A stretch of DNA of 64,000 bases from Xenophilus aerolatus (lineage in GTDB: Bacteria > Pseudomonadota > Gammaproteobacteria > Burkholderiales > Burkholderiaceae_C): contig JASCNX010000005.1 of NCBI GenBank assembly GCA_029968055.1, forward strand, positions 372,001 to 436,000, written 5' to 3'. Of this stretch, positions 1 through 11,604 are shown in pieces (position 1 is the stretch's first letter; every line of letters starts with the position of its first letter). The notes under the pieces were generated by a model that was not told the origin of the DNA, did no database searches, and saw only the letters and a program-made list of their open reading frames with translations. Made by a program: the position numbers and the translations under genes.

Positions 1-22
1 TCGAGTCTCGCCGACCGCACCA
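1..22 (+). tRNA. tRNA-Leu, 3' end only (cut by window edge)
   Basis: The first 22 bases read as the T-loop, the 3' strand of the acceptor stem (CGACCGC), the discriminator A and an encoded CCA tail. The acceptor 3' strand and A73 fit a leucine tRNA. Betaproteobacteria commonly carry a tRNA-Leu (GAG) directly before nuoA, which supports the isotype. The anticodon lies outside the window, so the identity is inferred from the visible 3' end and the synteny. Confidence 0.72.
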
Positions 23-30
23 GATTGCAC

Positions 31-65
31 CCGCAGAAGACTTCCTTCGGAAGGCCTTTCTGCGG
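31..65. other. Stem-loop between tRNA-Leu and nuoA
   Basis: CCGCAGAA (31-38) pairs with TTCTGCGG (58-65), and inside it CTTCC (41-45) pairs with GGAAG (49-53) around a TTC loop. No T-run follows, so it is not a classical intrinsic terminator. It could be a tRNA-processing or attenuation structure, or a structured nuo leader. No SD is seen just before nuoA beyond a weak GAAAGAAGA. Confidence 0.55.
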
Positions 66-95
66 TACGCAGACGGTGAAAGAAGAACGCTCCCG

Positions 96-455
96 ATGAA
101 CCTCGATTCCTACCTTCCCGTCCTGCTCTTCATTCTGGTCGGTATCGCTGTAGGCATCGCGCCTCAGGTTCTCGGTTACGTGCTCGGGCCCAACCGCCCC
201 GACGCAGCGAAGAATTCCCCTTACGAATGCGGCTTCGAGGCTTTCGAGAATGCCCGCATGCAATTCGATGTCCGCTACTACCTGGTGGCCATCCTCTTCA
301 TTCTTTTCGATCTCGAAATCGCGTTCCTCTTTCCCTGGGCCGTGGCGCTCAAGGACGTGGGCCCGCTCGGCTTCTGGGCCGCGGTGGTGTTTCTCGCGAT
401 CCTCGTCGTGGGCTTCGCCTACGAGTGGAAGAAGGGTGCCCTTGACTGGGAATGA
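96..455 (+). CDS. nuoA: NADH-quinone oxidoreductase subunit A
   Basis: Small membrane subunit of respiratory complex I, near the quinone-site junction. The 119-residue product has three hydrophobic segments (about 8-30, 62-84, 90-112) and the family's conserved loop [11 protein letters not shown] between the first two. Length is typical. It is the first gene of the nuoA-N operon, with the next gene 26 bases on. The ATG at 96 has a purine-rich stretch upstream (GAAAGAAGAACG), only a weak SD. Confidence 0.96.
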   Translation: MNLDSYLPVLLFILVGIAVGIAPQVLGYVLGPNRPDAAKNSPYECGFEAFENARMQFDVRYYLVAILFILFDLEIAFLFPWAVALKDVGPLGFWAAVVFLAILVVGFAYEWKKGALDWE

Positions 456-481
456 GCTGAACGCGGCAGGAGTGTGTGGCC

Positions 482-964
482 ATGGCCATTGAAGGTGTTT
501 TCAAGGAAGGCTTCATCACCACGTCGTACGACTCGGTGGTGAACTGGGCCAAGACCGGCTCGCTGTGGCCCATGACGTTCGGCCTCGCATGCTGCGCGGT
601 CGAGATGATGCATGCGGCTGCCGCGCGCTACGACATCGGCCGCTTCGGCGCCGAGGTGTTTCGCGCCAGCCCGCGCCAGTCCGACCTCATGATCGTGGCC
701 GGCACGCTGTGCAACAAGATGGCACCGGCGCTGCGCAAGGTCTACGACCAGATGGCCGAACCGCGCTGGGTGCTGTCGATGGGCTCGTGCGCCAATGGCG
801 GTGGGTACTACCACTACAGCTACTCGGTCGTGCGGGGCTGCGACCGGATCGTGCCGGTCGACGTCTACGTGCCGGGCTGCCCCCCGACGGCCGAAGCGCT
901 GATCTACGGGATCATCCAGCTGCAGCAGAAGGTGCGCCGCACCAACAGCATTGCCCGTGCCTGA
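482..964 (+). CDS. nuoB: NADH-quinone oxidoreductase subunit B
   Basis: Peripheral complex I subunit that carries iron-sulphur cluster N2, the last electron carrier before quinone. From the ATG at 482 the product is 160 residues. The four expected ligands are visible: the adjacent pair in [10 protein letters not shown] (37 and 38), C103 in GSCANGGG and C133 in [13 protein letters not shown] two codons upstream is in frame, but ATG gives the usual MAIEGV N-terminus. The gene lies 26 bases after nuoA. Confidence 0.96.
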   Translation: MAIEGVFKEGFITTSYDSVVNWAKTGSLWPMTFGLACCAVEMMHAAAARYDIGRFGAEVFRASPRQSDLMIVAGTLCNKMAPALRKVYDQMAEPRWVLSMGSCANGGGYYHYSYSVVRGCDRIVPVDVYVPGCPPTAEALIYGIIQLQQKVRRTNSIARA

Positions 965-979
965 TCGGAGCCACGCCCC

Positions 980-1588
980 ATGACGTCGTTTGCTGTCGAT
1001 CCGCAGGTCCTCAAGGACACGATCTCTCTGGCGCTGGGCGACAGGCTCAAGCGCATCTCCGTCGCACTCGGGGAAGTCACCGCCGTCGTGGACGCGGCCC
1101 ACTACCTCGAAGCGATGCAGATCCTGCGCGACGCGCCGGGCTGCCAGTTCGAGCAGCTCGTCGACATCTGCGGCGTCGACTACTCCTCGTACCGTGACGA
1201 GTACTGGGAAGGCCTGCGCTACTGCGCCGTGTCGCACCTGTTGTCGGTGTCCCTCAACCAGCGCGTGCGTGTGAAGGTCTTCTGCCCGGACGACGACTTT
1301 CCCGTCGTGCCGTCGGTCAACGCGCTGTGGAACTCCGCCAACTGGTTCGAGCGCGAAGCCTTCGACCTCTACGGCATCGTCTTCGACGGCCACCCCGACC
1401 TGCGCCGCATCCTGACCGACTACGGTTTCATCGGCCATCCCTTCCGCAAGGACTTCCCGCTGTCGGGCCACGTGGAGATGCGCTACGACGCGGACCTACA
1501 GCGCGTGGTGTACCAGCCGGTGACGATCGAACCCCGCGAGGTCACGCCGCGCGTGATCCGCGAAGACAACTACGGAGGCCTGCACTGA
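980..1588 (+). CDS. nuoC: NADH-quinone oxidoreductase subunit C
   Basis: The 30-kDa peripheral-arm subunit of complex I, 202 residues. It shows the family signature [18 protein letters not shown], followed by [20 protein letters not shown]. It is a free-standing nuoC, not fused to nuoD as in Escherichia coli, as expected in betaproteobacteria. It follows nuoB by 15 bases and precedes nuoD by 27. Confidence 0.96.
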   Translation: MTSFAVDPQVLKDTISLALGDRLKRISVALGEVTAVVDAAHYLEAMQILRDAPGCQFEQLVDICGVDYSSYRDEYWEGLRYCAVSHLLSVSLNQRVRVKVFCPDDDFPVVPSVNALWNSANWFEREAFDLYGIVFDGHPDLRRILTDYGFIGHPFRKDFPLSGHVEMRYDADLQRVVYQPVTIEPREVTPRVIREDNYGGLH

Positions 1589-1615
1589 GGGGCGCCGCGC
1601 CCCTGGTGATCGAAC

Positions 1616-2869
1616 ATGGCTGAAATCAAGAACTACACGCTGAACTTCGGTCCGCAGCACCCTGCGGCCCACGGTGTGCTGCGCCTCGTGCTCGAGCTCG
1701 ACGGCGAAGTCGTCCAGCGCGCCGACCCGCACATCGGCCTGCTGCACCGTGCCACCGAGAAGCTCGCCGAGCACAAGACCTACATCCAGTCGCTGCCGTA
1801 CATGGACCGTCTCGACTACGTGTCGATGATGTGCAACGAGCATGCGTACTGCCTGGCCATCGAGAAGCTGCTCGGCCTCGAGGTGCCGATCCGCGCCCAG
1901 TACATCCGCGTCATGTTCGCGGAGATCACGCGCCTGTTGAACCACCTCATGTGGCTCGGCTCGCACGGCAACGACTGCGGCAGCTCGACCATCCTGATCT
2001 ACGCCTTCCGCGAGCGCGAAGACCTGTTCGACGTGTACGAGGCAGTCTCCGGTGCGCGCATGCACGCGGCCTATTTCCGTCCGGGTGGCGTCTACCGCGA
2101 CCTGCCGGATGCGATGCCGCAGTACAAGGTCAGCAAGATCAAGAACGCGAAGGCGCTCGAGCGCATGAACGAGGACCGCCAGGGCTCGGTGCTCGATTTC
2201 CTCGAAGGCTTCACCAAGCGCTTCCAGACCTACCTGGGCGAATACCACACGCTGCTGACCGACAACCGCATCTGGAAGCAGCGCACCGTGGGCATTGGCG
2301 TGATGTCGCCGGAGCGCGCGTTGAACCTGGGCCTGACGGGGCCGATGCTGCGCGGTTCGGGCATCGCCTGGGACCTGCGCAAGAAGCAGCCCTACGACGT
2401 CTATGAGCGCATGGACTTCGACATTCCCGTCGGCAAGACGGGCGACTGCTACGACCGCTACCTCGTGCGCATGGAGGAGATGAACCAGTCCAACCGGATC
2501 ATCGCCCAGTGCGTGCAGTGGCTCAAGGCCAACCCCGGCCCGGTCATCACCGACAACCACAAGGTGGCGCCGCCTGCCCGGGAATCGATGAAGGCCAACA
2601 TGGAAGAGCTGATCCACCACTTCAAGCTCTTCACCGAAGGCTTCCGCGTGCCCGAGGGCGAGGCCTATGCCGCCGTCGAACACCCGAAGGGCGAGTTCGG
2701 CATCTACATGGTGAGCGACGGCGCCAACAAGCCCTACCGCCTCAAGATCCGCGCGCCGGGCTTCGCGCACCTGGCCGCCCTCGACGAGATGGCGCGCGGC
2801 CACATGATCGCCGACGCGGTGGCCGTGATCGGCACCCTGGACATCGTGTTCGGAGAAATCGACCGATGA
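1616..2869 (+). CDS. nuoD: NADH-quinone oxidoreductase subunit D
   Basis: The 49-kDa subunit of complex I, 417 residues, which forms the quinone-binding chamber with NuoB. The N-terminus contains [20 protein letters not shown], with the His pair lining the quinone site, then [12 protein letters not shown]. The C-terminus (DIVFGEIDR) is typical. The stop codon overlaps the nuoE start (ATGA at 2866-2869), implying translational coupling. Confidence 0.97.
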   Translation: MAEIKNYTLNFGPQHPAAHGVLRLVLELDGEVVQRADPHIGLLHRATEKLAEHKTYIQSLPYMDRLDYVSMMCNEHAYCLAIEKLLGLEVPIRAQYIRVMFAEITRLLNHLMWLGSHGNDCGSSTILIYAFREREDLFDVYEAVSGARMHAAYFRPGGVYRDLPDAMPQYKVSKIKNAKALERMNEDRQGSVLDFLEGFTKRFQTYLGEYHTLLTDNRIWKQRTVGIGVMSPERALNLGLTGPMLRGSGIAWDLRKKQPYDVYERMDFDIPVGKTGDCYDRYLVRMEEMNQSNRIIAQCVQWLKANPGPVITDNHKVAPPARESMKANMEELIHHFKLFTEGFRVPEGEAYAAVEHPKGEFGIYMVSDGANKPYRLKIRAPGFAHLAALDEMARGHMIADAVAVIGTLDIVFGEIDR

Positions 2870-3395
2870 GCGACGCATCTTCCTCCCCCGTTTCCGCCGC
2901 GGCGCTGCCGCAGGCCGTGCTCGAGCGTTTCGCGCGCGAGGTCGCCAAGTACCCGGCCGACCAGGCCCAATCGGCCGTGATGGCCTGCCTGGCCATCGTG
3001 CAGCAGATCGAGGGCTACGTCAGCGCGCAGAGCGAAGCGGCCATTGCCGACTACCTCGGCATGCCGCACATCGCCGTGCGCGAGGTCACGACCTTCTACA
3101 ACATGTACAACCAGCATCCGGTGGGCAAATTCAAGCTCAACGTATGCACGAACCTGCCGTGCCAGCTGCGCGACGGTGCGACCGCGCTGGTCCACCTCGA
3201 GAAGAAGCTCGGCATCAAGATGGGCGAGACCACGCCCGACGGACTGTTCACGCTGCAGCAGAGCGAATGCCTGGGTGCCTGCGCCGATTCGCCGGTGATG
3301 CTGGTGAACGACCGGACCATGTGCAGCTTCATGAGCAACGAGAAGCTCGACCAGCTCGTCGACGGCCTGCGCGCTGCCGCCGGGGAGGAGCGTTG

Positions 3396-3396
<1 letters not shown>
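2866..3396 (+). CDS. nuoE: NADH-quinone oxidoreductase subunit E
   Basis: The 24-kDa subunit of the NADH-dehydrogenase module, carrying the [2Fe-2S] cluster N1a. The ATG at 2866 gives 176 residues. The four ligands are in CTNLPC (94 and 99) and CLGAC (135 and 139). The frame stays open far upstream inside nuoD, but the ATGA overlap marks the true start. It ends one base into nuoF. Confidence 0.96.
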
Positions 3397-4736
<1,340 letters not shown>

Positions 4737-4755
4737 GCGCGAACGAGAACACGAC

Positions 4756-6948
4756 ATGGTTGAAATCGAACTCGACGGCAAGAAGGTCGAAGTGGCCGAA
4801 GGCAGCATGGTGATGCATGCCGCCGACAAGGCCGGCACCTACATCCCGCATTTCTGCTACCACAAGAAGCTCAGCATCGCGGCCAACTGCCGCATGTGCC
4901 TGGTCGACATCGAGAAGGCGCCCAAGGCCATGCCGGCCTGCGCCACCCCGGTCACGCAGGGCATGATCGTGCGCACCCAGAGCGAGAAGGCGATCAAGGC
5001 GCAGAAGTCGGTGATGGAGTTCCTGCTCATCAATCACCCTCTCGACTGCCCGATCTGCGACCAGGGCGGCGAATGCCAGTTGCAGGACCTGGCCGTGGGC
5101 TATGGCGGCTCGTCCTCGCGCTACGAGGAAGAAAAGCGCGTGGTCTTCCACAAAGATGTCGGCCCGCTCATCAGCATGGAAGAGATGAGCCGCTGCATCC
5201 ACTGCACCCGTTGCGTGCGATTCGGCCAGGAAGTGGCCGGCATCATGGAACTGGGCATGGTCAACCGGGGCGAACACTCCGAGATCACCACCGTGGTGGG
5301 CGACACCGTCGATTCGGAGCTCTCGGGCAACATGATCGACATCTGCCCGGTCGGCGCGCTCACGAGCAAGCCCTTCCGCTACAGCGCCCGCACCTGGGAA
5401 CTGAGCCGCCGCAAGTCGGTGAGCCCGCACGATTCGACGGGTGCCAACCTGATCGTGCAAGTCAAGAGCAACCAGGTGATGCGCGTGGTGCCGCTCGAGA
5501 ACGAAGACGTCAACGAATGCTGGATCGCCGACCGCGACCGCTTCTCGTACGAGGCGCTCAACGGCGACGAGCGCCTGACCCAGCCCATGCTCAAGCAGGG
5601 GGGGCAGTGGCAGGTGGTCGACTGGCAGACCGCGCTCGAGTACGTGGCCAACGGCCTGCGTCAGATCAAGGCGGACCACGGCGCCGGCGCCATCGGCGCG
5701 CTGGTCAGCCCGCACAGCACGGTGGAAGAACTCGCGCTCGCCACGGCCCTCATGCGGGGCCTGGGCAGCGAGAACATCGACCACCGCCTGCGCCACGCCG
5801 ACTTCACGCGCGGCACGGGCGTGCGCTGGCTCGGCACGTCGATCGCTTCGCTGTCGCAACTGCAGCGCGTGCTGGTCGTCGGCTCGAACCTGCGCAAGGA
5901 CCACCCCCTGTTCGCGCAACGGATTCGCCAGGCAGCGCGCAAGGGCGCGGCGGTGCACGCCATCGCCGGCCAGGCGCAGCTCGCATCGCAGGATGCATGG
6001 GCCATGCCGCTCGCCAGCGCGCAGACCGCCGAGGCGGCGGGCTGGGGCGACGCACTGGCCGTGCTGGCGGCGGCAGTGGCCGCCGAGAAGGGCGTGTCCG
6101 CTCCTTCCCATGCAGAGCCGACGGATGCGGCACGGGCGACTGCCAAGTCCCTCATGGGCGGTGAGCGCAAGGCCATTCTTCTCGGCAATGCGGCCGCGCA
6201 CGCCGCCGACGCTTCGCGTCTGCTGGCTATTGCGCAGTGGATCGGCGAGCAGACCGGCGCCTCGGTCGGCTACCTGACCGAAGCAGCCAACACGGTCGGC
6301 GCCCAATGGGTCGGCGCGCTGCCGGGCGCCCAGGGCCTCGACGCCGGGCGGATGCTGGCCGGCGGCCTCAAGGCCGTGCTCCTGCTCAACAACGAACCCG
6401 AGTTCGATTCGGCCGCAGGCGCCAAGGCCGCGCAGGGCCTGGGCGACGCGCAGATGGTCGTGACCTTGAGCCCGTTCAAGGCCAACCTGGCCTTCAGCGA
6501 TGTGCTCCTGCCCATCTCGCCCTTCAGCGAAACGCCGGGCACTTTCGTCAACGCGGAAGGCCGCATCCAGAGCTTCCACGCCGTGGTCAAGCCGCGTGGC
6601 GAAACCCGGCCGGGCTGGAAGGTGCTGCGCGTGCTGGGCAACCTGCTCGGCCTCACCGGCTTCGACTTCGAAACCTCGCAGGACGTGCTTGCGCACGTGC
6701 GCACCGGCCTCGACGCCGCCGCGACGCATGTTCCCGCCGATCGGCTGAGCAATGCGCTTGCCGCACCGGTCGACCTCGCAGCTCCGGCTGCGGCGCCTGG
6801 CGCCGAGCCGGTGGCTGCGTCCATCTACCAGCTGGACGGTCTCGTCCGCCGCGCTCCGTCGCTGCAGTTGACGGCCGACGGCCGTGGCAGCGCGCATGCC
6901 GTCCGCGGCGTCGCGTACTACCAGGCCATCGACGAGGTGACCGCATGA
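4756..6948 (+). CDS. nuoG: NADH-quinone oxidoreductase subunit G
   Basis: The 75-kDa iron-sulphur subunit of complex I, 730 residues. The ferredoxin-like N-terminus shows Cys groups in [15 protein letters not shown] and PACATPV, then [15 protein letters not shown] (His-containing N5 site), [10 protein letters not shown] and [13 protein letters not shown]. The remaining 500 residues form a molybdopterin-oxidoreductase-like domain without a cofactor role. The C-terminal part is Ala-rich. It overlaps nuoH by four bases (ATGA). Confidence 0.96.
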   Translation: MVEIELDGKKVEVAEGSMVMHAADKAGTYIPHFCYHKKLSIAANCRMCLVDIEKAPKAMPACATPVTQGMIVRTQSEKAIKAQKSVMEFLLINHPLDCPICDQGGECQLQDLAVGYGGSSSRYEEEKRVVFHKDVGPLISMEEMSRCIHCTRCVRFGQEVAGIMELGMVNRGEHSEITTVVGDTVDSELSGNMIDICPVGALTSKPFRYSARTWELSRRKSVSPHDSTGANLIVQVKSNQVMRVVPLENEDVNECWIADRDRFSYEALNGDERLTQPMLKQGGQWQVVDWQTALEYVANGLRQIKADHGAGAIGALVSPHSTVEELALATALMRGLGSENIDHRLRHADFTRGTGVRWLGTSIASLSQLQRVLVVGSNLRKDHPLFAQRIRQAARKGAAVHAIAGQAQLASQDAWAMPLASAQTAEAAGWGDALAVLAAAVAAEKGVSAPSHAEPTDAARATAKSLMGGERKAILLGNAAAHAADASRLLAIAQWIGEQTGASVGYLTEAANTVGAQWVGALPGAQGLDAGRMLAGGLKAVLLLNNEPEFDSAAGAKAAQGLGDAQMVVTLSPFKANLAFSDVLLPISPFSETPGTFVNAEGRIQSFHAVVKPRGETRPGWKVLRVLGNLLGLTGFDFETSQDVLAHVRTGLDAAATHVPADRLSNALAAPVDLAAPAAAPGAEPVAASIYQLDGLVRRAPSLQLTADGRGSAHAVRGVAYYQAIDEVTA

Positions 6949-8021
6949 TCGACACGATCTACGGTTTCGGGCGCGGCCTGATCGATGCCGGCTGGTGGAC
7001 CGGGGCCGGCTGGCCCGTGGTCTGGTCGCTGATCAAGATCGTGTGCGTGCTGCTGCCGCTGCTTGGGGCGGTCGCCTACCTGACCCTCTGGGAGCGCAAG
7101 TTCCTCGGCTGGATCCAGGTGCGCCACGGTCCCAACCGTGTCGGCCCCATGGGGCTGCTGCAGCCGATCGCCGACGCGCTCAAGCTGCTCACCAAGGAAC
7201 TGATCAACCCGACGGCGGCCAACAAGGGCCTCTTCCGTCTGGGCCCGGTGATGGCGATCATGCCGGCGCTGGCGGCCTGGGTGGCCATTCCCTTCGGCCC
7301 CGACGCGGTGCTGGCCAACGTCAATGCCGGGTTGCTGCTGATCATGGCCATCACCTCGATCGAGGTGTACGGCGTGATCATCGCCGGCTGGGCCTCCAAC
7401 TCGAAGTACGCCTTCCTGGGCGCGCTGCGTGCGTCGGCCCAGATGGTGAGCTATGAAATCGCCATGGGCTTCTGCCTGGTGGTGGTCATCATGGTGTCGG
7501 GCAGCCTGCACCTCGGCGAGGTGGTCGCTGCGCAGGGCAAGGGCATCGGCGCCAACATGGGCCTGGGCTTCCTGTCGTGGAACTGGCTGCCGCTGCTGCC
7601 GATCTTCGTCGTCTACGTGATCTCGGGCGTGGCCGAGACCAACCGCCACCCGTTCGACGTGGTGGAAGGCGAGGCCGAAATCGTCGCCGGCCACATGGTC
7701 GAGTACTCGGGCATGGGCTTCGCGATCTTCTTCCTGGCCGAGTACGCCAGCATGTGGCTGATCTCGATCCTGGCCGCGCTGATGTTCCTGGGCGGCTGGC
7801 TCTCGCCCATCGGCTTCCTCGACTTCATCCCCGGATGGATCTGGCTCGGCCTGAAGACCTTCTTCGTGGTCTCGCTGTTCATCTGGATCCGGGGCACCTT
7901 CCCGCGCTTCCGCTACGACCAGATCATGCGGCTGGGCTGGAAGATCTTCATTCCTGTCACCCTGGTGTGGCTGCTGGTGGTCGGGGGCTGGATGCAGACG
8001 CCCTGGAACATCTGGAAATAA
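6945..8021 (+). CDS. nuoH: NADH-quinone oxidoreductase subunit H
   Basis: Membrane subunit ND1-like, 358 residues with about eight to nine hydrophobic segments, forming much of the quinone access chamber. Recognisable motifs are [20 protein letters not shown] near the N-terminus, and [19 protein letters not shown] in the cytoplasmic loop, with the acidic cluster linking quinone chemistry to proton movement. The ATG at 6945 overlaps the nuoG stop. Confidence 0.97.
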   Translation: MIDTIYGFGRGLIDAGWWTGAGWPVVWSLIKIVCVLLPLLGAVAYLTLWERKFLGWIQVRHGPNRVGPMGLLQPIADALKLLTKELINPTAANKGLFRLGPVMAIMPALAAWVAIPFGPDAVLANVNAGLLLIMAITSIEVYGVIIAGWASNSKYAFLGALRASAQMVSYEIAMGFCLVVVIMVSGSLHLGEVVAAQGKGIGANMGLGFLSWNWLPLLPIFVVYVISGVAETNRHPFDVVEGEAEIVAGHMVEYSGMGFAIFFLAEYASMWLISILAALMFLGGWLSPIGFLDFIPGWIWLGLKTFFVVSLFIWIRGTFPRFRYDQIMRLGWKIFIPVTLVWLLVVGGWMQTPWNIWK

Positions 8022-8035
8022 GCGGAGCGAACAAG

Positions 8036-8545
8036 ATGACAGCCATCGCTGCCTCGTCCTTTTCGATCAAGGATTTCTTCAAGAGCTTCATGCTCGCCGA
8101 GCTCTTCAAGGGCATGGCCCTCACGGGCCGCTATGCGCTGCGCCGCAAGATCACGGTGCAGTTCCCCGAAGAGAAGACGCCGCTGTCGCCGCGCTTTCGC
8201 GGGCTGCATGCGCTGCGCCGCTACGAGAACGGCGAGGAGCGCTGCATCGCCTGCAAGCTGTGCGAAGCCGTGTGCCCGGCGGTCGCCATCACCATCGAGT
8301 CGACGGTGCGCGACGATGGCTCCCGCCGCACCTCGCGTTACGACATCGACCTGACCAAATGCATCTTCTGCGGCTTCTGCGAAGAGAGCTGCCCGGTCGA
8401 CTCGATCGTCGAGACGCACATTCTCGAATACCACGGCGAGAAGCGTGGCGATCTCTACTTCACCAAGGACATGCTCCTGGCGGTGGGCGATCGCTACGAA
8501 AAGGAAATCGCCGCCAACAAGGCGGCCGACGCCAAGTACCGCTGA
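8036..8545 (+). CDS. nuoI: NADH-quinone oxidoreductase subunit I
   Basis: The 23-kDa (TYKY) subunit with clusters N6a and N6b, 169 residues. Two ferredoxin motifs are complete: [12 protein letters not shown] (Cys 70, 73, 76, 80) and [12 protein letters not shown] (109, 112, 115, 119). An amphipathic N-terminus precedes them. It lies 14 bases after nuoH, with the SD AGCGGAGCG. Confidence 0.97.
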   Translation: MTAIAASSFSIKDFFKSFMLAELFKGMALTGRYALRRKITVQFPEEKTPLSPRFRGLHALRRYENGEERCIACKLCEAVCPAVAITIESTVRDDGSRRTSRYDIDLTKCIFCGFCEESCPVDSIVETHILEYHGEKRGDLYFTKDMLLAVGDRYEKEIAANKAADAKYR

Positions 8546-8572
8546 TCCCGGCGCCCGAAAAGAACCATCCTC

Positions 8573-9232
8573 ATGGACGTCAAGACCGGCTTTTTCTACC
8601 TGTTCTCGGTCGTGCTGCTCTTCGCAGCCTTCCGGGTCATCACCGCGCGCAACCCCGTGCATGCGGTGCTCTACCTCATGCTGGCCTTCTCGCAGGCCGC
8701 CGCCGTGTGGCTGCTGCTGAAGGCCGAGTTCCTGGCCATCGCGCTGGTGCTGGTCTACCTCGGCGCCGTGATGGTGCTCTTCCTGTTCGTGGTGATGATG
8801 CTCGACCTGAACATCGACAGCCTTCGCCAGGGATTCTGGAAGCACTTCCCGCTGGCCGCGCTGATCGGCGTGGTCATCGCGCTCGAAATGGCCTACGTGC
8901 TGATGGGGGGCTTCCGGCTCCAGGGCGCCGCGCCCGTCGAAATGGCGCAGGCTGCCGCCGCGCAGGGCTCGAACACCAAGGCGCTGGGCCTGCTGCTCTA
9001 CAGCGAATACGTCTATCCCGTGCAGATCGCGGCCGTGATCCTCGTGGTTGCCATGATCGCCGCCATCGCGCTGACGCTGCGTCAGCGCAAGGACACCAAG
9101 TTCGTCAACGTGAAAGACCAGGTGCACGTGAAGGCTGCCGACCGCATGAGCGTGGTCAAGCTGGCCGCGACGCTGCCCCCACCGCCGCCGGCCGCGCCGG
9201 TGGCCGACGCCGAAGCGGAGAAGAAGCCATGA
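8573..9232 (+). CDS. nuoJ: NADH-quinone oxidoreductase subunit J
   Basis: ND6-like membrane subunit, 219 residues with five hydrophobic segments in the first 175. The third contains the conserved [20 protein letters not shown] stretch. A charged cytoplasmic tail follows and ends in a Pro/Ala run ([18 protein letters not shown]), variable in the family. It overlaps nuoK by four bases (ATGA). Confidence 0.95.
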   Translation: MDVKTGFFYLFSVVLLFAAFRVITARNPVHAVLYLMLAFSQAAAVWLLLKAEFLAIALVLVYLGAVMVLFLFVVMMLDLNIDSLRQGFWKHFPLAALIGVVIALEMAYVLMGGFRLQGAAPVEMAQAAAAQGSNTKALGLLLYSEYVYPVQIAAVILVVAMIAAIALTLRQRKDTKFVNVKDQVHVKAADRMSVVKLAATLPPPPPAAPVADAEAEKKP

Positions 9233-9537
9233 CGCTGACCCTGGGCCACTACCTGTCGCTGGGCGCGATGCTGTTCGCGCTGTCGGTGATCGGCATCTTC
9301 CTGAACCGCAAGAACCTGATCGTGCTGCTGATGTGCATCGAACTGATGCTGCTCGCGGTCAACATGAACTTCGTCGCCTTCTCGCACTACCTGGGCGACA
9401 TGCACGGACAGATCTTCGTGTTCTTCATCCTGACCGTGGCGGCTGCCGAGTCGGCCATCGGCCTGGCCTTGCTCGTGCTGCTGTTCCGCAACAAGTCGAA
9501 CATCAACGTCGACGAGCTCAACGCGCTCAAGGGATAA
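9229..9537 (+). CDS. nuoK: NADH-quinone oxidoreductase subunit K
   Basis: ND4L-like subunit, 102 residues with three membrane segments. The buried acidic residues of the proton path are seen in [16 protein letters not shown] and in the third segment ([16 protein letters not shown]). Start and length are standard for the family. It is coupled to nuoJ and lies 11 bases before nuoL. Confidence 0.96.
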   Translation: MTLTLGHYLSLGAMLFALSVIGIFLNRKNLIVLLMCIELMLLAVNMNFVAFSHYLGDMHGQIFVFFILTVAAAESAIGLALLVLLFRNKSNINVDELNALKG

Positions 9538-9548
9538 CGACAACCACC

Positions 9549-11579
9549 ATGAGCGCAACGCTTTCTGCTTCCACCCTGCTGGCCGTGCCGCTCGCGCCCC
9601 TCGTGGGCTCGGCGCTCGCGGGCCTGTTCGGCACCAAATTCGGCGGCAACCACCTGGGCCGCAAGGTCGTCCATTCGCTCACCATTCTGGGCGTGCTGGT
9701 CGCCTTCATCATCTCGGCGATGACGCTCAAGAGCGTCGTGGCCGACGGTGCCCGCTTCAACGCCACCCTCTACGAATGGATGGTCGTCGGCGGGCTGAAG
9801 ATGGAAGTCGGCTTCCTGGTCGACGGCCTCACGGCCATGATGATGTGCGTCGTGACCTTCGTGTCGCTGATGGTCCACATCTACACCATCGGCTACATGG
9901 AAGAGGACGCGGGCTACAACCGCTTCTTCGCGTACATCTCGCTGTTCACCTTCTCGATGCTGATGCTCGTCATGAGCAACAACATGCTCCAGCTGTTCTT
10001 CGGCTGGGAGGCGGTGGGCCTGGTGTCCTACCTGCTGATCGGGTTCTGGTTCAACAAGCCCACGGCGATCTTCGCGAACATGAAGGCCTTCCTGGTCAAC
10101 CGCGTCGGCGACTTCGGCTTCATCCTCGGCATCGGCCTGATCGCCGCCTATGCCGGCACGCTGAACTACACCGAGGCCTTCGCCAAGGCCGACCAGCTCG
10201 CCAAGATCGGCTTCCCGGGCACCGACTGGATGCTGATCACCGTGATCTGCATCTGCCTGTTCATCGGTGCCATGGGCAAGAGCGCGCAGTTCCCGCTGCA
10301 TGTGTGGCTGCCCGATTCGATGGAAGGCCCGACCCCCATCTCGGCGCTGATCCACGCCGCCACCATGGTGACGGCGGGCATCTTCATGGTCAGCCGCATG
10401 TCGCCGCTGTTCGAGCTGAGCGACACCGCGCTGAGCTTCATCCTCGTGATCGGTGCCATCACCGCGCTGTTCATGGGCTTCCTGGGCATCATCCAGAACG
10501 ACATCAAGCGCGTGGTGGCGTACTCGACGCTCTCGCAGCTGGGCTACATGACCGTCGCACTGGGCGCGTCGGCGTACTCGGTCGCGGTGTTCCACCTGAT
10601 GACCCACGCCTTCTTCAAGGCGCTGCTGTTCCTGGGCGCCGGCTCGGTCATCATCGGCATGCACCACAATCAGGACATCCGCTGGATGGGCGGCGTGCGC
10701 AAGTACATGCCGATCACCTGGATCACCTCGCTGCTGGGTTCGCTGGCGCTGATCGGCACGCCGCTGTTCTCGGGCTTCTATTCCAAGGACAGCATCATCG
10801 AGGCGGTGCACGAGAGCCACCTGTGGGGCTCGGGCTTCGCGTACTTCTCGGTGCTGGCCGGCGTCTTCATCACGGCGTTCTATTCGTTCCGCATGTACTT
10901 CCTGGTCTTTCACGGCAGGGAACGGTACGACCAGAACCCGGACGCGCACCACGACGACCACGCGCACGACGACCACCACGGCCATGGCCACGACGCCAAG
11001 CCGCACGAGTCGCCGTGGGTCGTCTGGCTGCCGCTCGTGCTGCTGGCCATCCCGTCGGTGGTGATCGGCTACTTCACCATCCAGCCGATGCTCTACGGCG
11101 AGTTCTTCAAGGACGCCATCTTCGTGGACGGGGCCAAGCATCACGCGATGAAGGAGCTGGCCGAGGCCTTCCACGGACCCATGGCCATGGCGTTGCACGG
11201 GTTGCAGGCGCCGCCGTTCTGGCTGGCGTTGGCCGGCGTGGCGCTGTCCTGGTACATGTACATGATCAACCCCGCGCTGCCGGCGGCCATCAAGCGCGCC
11301 TTCGGCCCGGTCTACCGCCTGCTCGAGAACAAGTACTACATGGACTGGTTCAACGAGAACGTGCTGGCGCGTGGCACGCGTGCGCTGGGCACCGGCTTGT
11401 GGAAGGGCGGCGACCAGGCCCTGATCGACGGCGCCGTGGTCAACGGCTCGTGGAAGCTGATCGGCCGCCTGGCGGGTGTGGTGCGCTGGTTCCAGTCGGG
11501 CTACATCTACCACTACGCCTTCGCGATGCTGTTGGGCATCTTCGTCCTGATGACGTATTTCGTCTGGTTCAACCGCTGA
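9549..11579 (+). CDS. nuoL: NADH-quinone oxidoreductase subunit L
   Basis: Distal antiporter-like proton-pumping subunit with the long lateral helix, 676 residues. The core motif MEGPTPISALIHAATMVTAG and the key Lys/Glu positions of the ND5 family are visible. A His/Asp-rich loop at about residues 464-487 (HHDDHAHDDHHGHGHD) sits between membrane segments; such loops occur in betaproteobacterial NuoL, and its role is unknown. The C-terminus ends in a final transmembrane segment. Confidence 0.97.
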   Translation: MSATLSASTLLAVPLAPLVGSALAGLFGTKFGGNHLGRKVVHSLTILGVLVAFIISAMTLKSVVADGARFNATLYEWMVVGGLKMEVGFLVDGLTAMMMCVVTFVSLMVHIYTIGYMEEDAGYNRFFAYISLFTFSMLMLVMSNNMLQLFFGWEAVGLVSYLLIGFWFNKPTAIFANMKAFLVNRVGDFGFILGIGLIAAYAGTLNYTEAFAKADQLAKIGFPGTDWMLITVICICLFIGAMGKSAQFPLHVWLPDSMEGPTPISALIHAATMVTAGIFMVSRMSPLFELSDTALSFILVIGAITALFMGFLGIIQNDIKRVVAYSTLSQLGYMTVALGASAYSVAVFHLMTHAFFKALLFLGAGSVIIGMHHNQDIRWMGGVRKYMPITWITSLLGSLALIGTPLFSGFYSKDSIIEAVHESHLWGSGFAYFSVLAGVFITAFYSFRMYFLVFHGRERYDQNPDAHHDDHAHDDHHGHGHDAKPHESPWVVWLPLVLLAIPSVVIGYFTIQPMLYGEFFKDAIFVDGAKHHAMKELAEAFHGPMAMALHGLQAPPFWLALAGVALSWYMYMINPALPAAIKRAFGPVYRLLENKYYMDWFNENVLARGTRALGTGLWKGGDQALIDGAVVNGSWKLIGRLAGVVRWFQSGYIYHYAFAMLLGIFVLMTYFVWFNR

Positions 11580-11604
11580 TCCGCTGCGCTGGAGAACAAT
11601 AAAA

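Noticed and set aside
2509-2865. N-terminal extension of nuoE into nuoD
   Set aside because: The ATGA overlap at 2866 and the normal NuoE length mark the true start.
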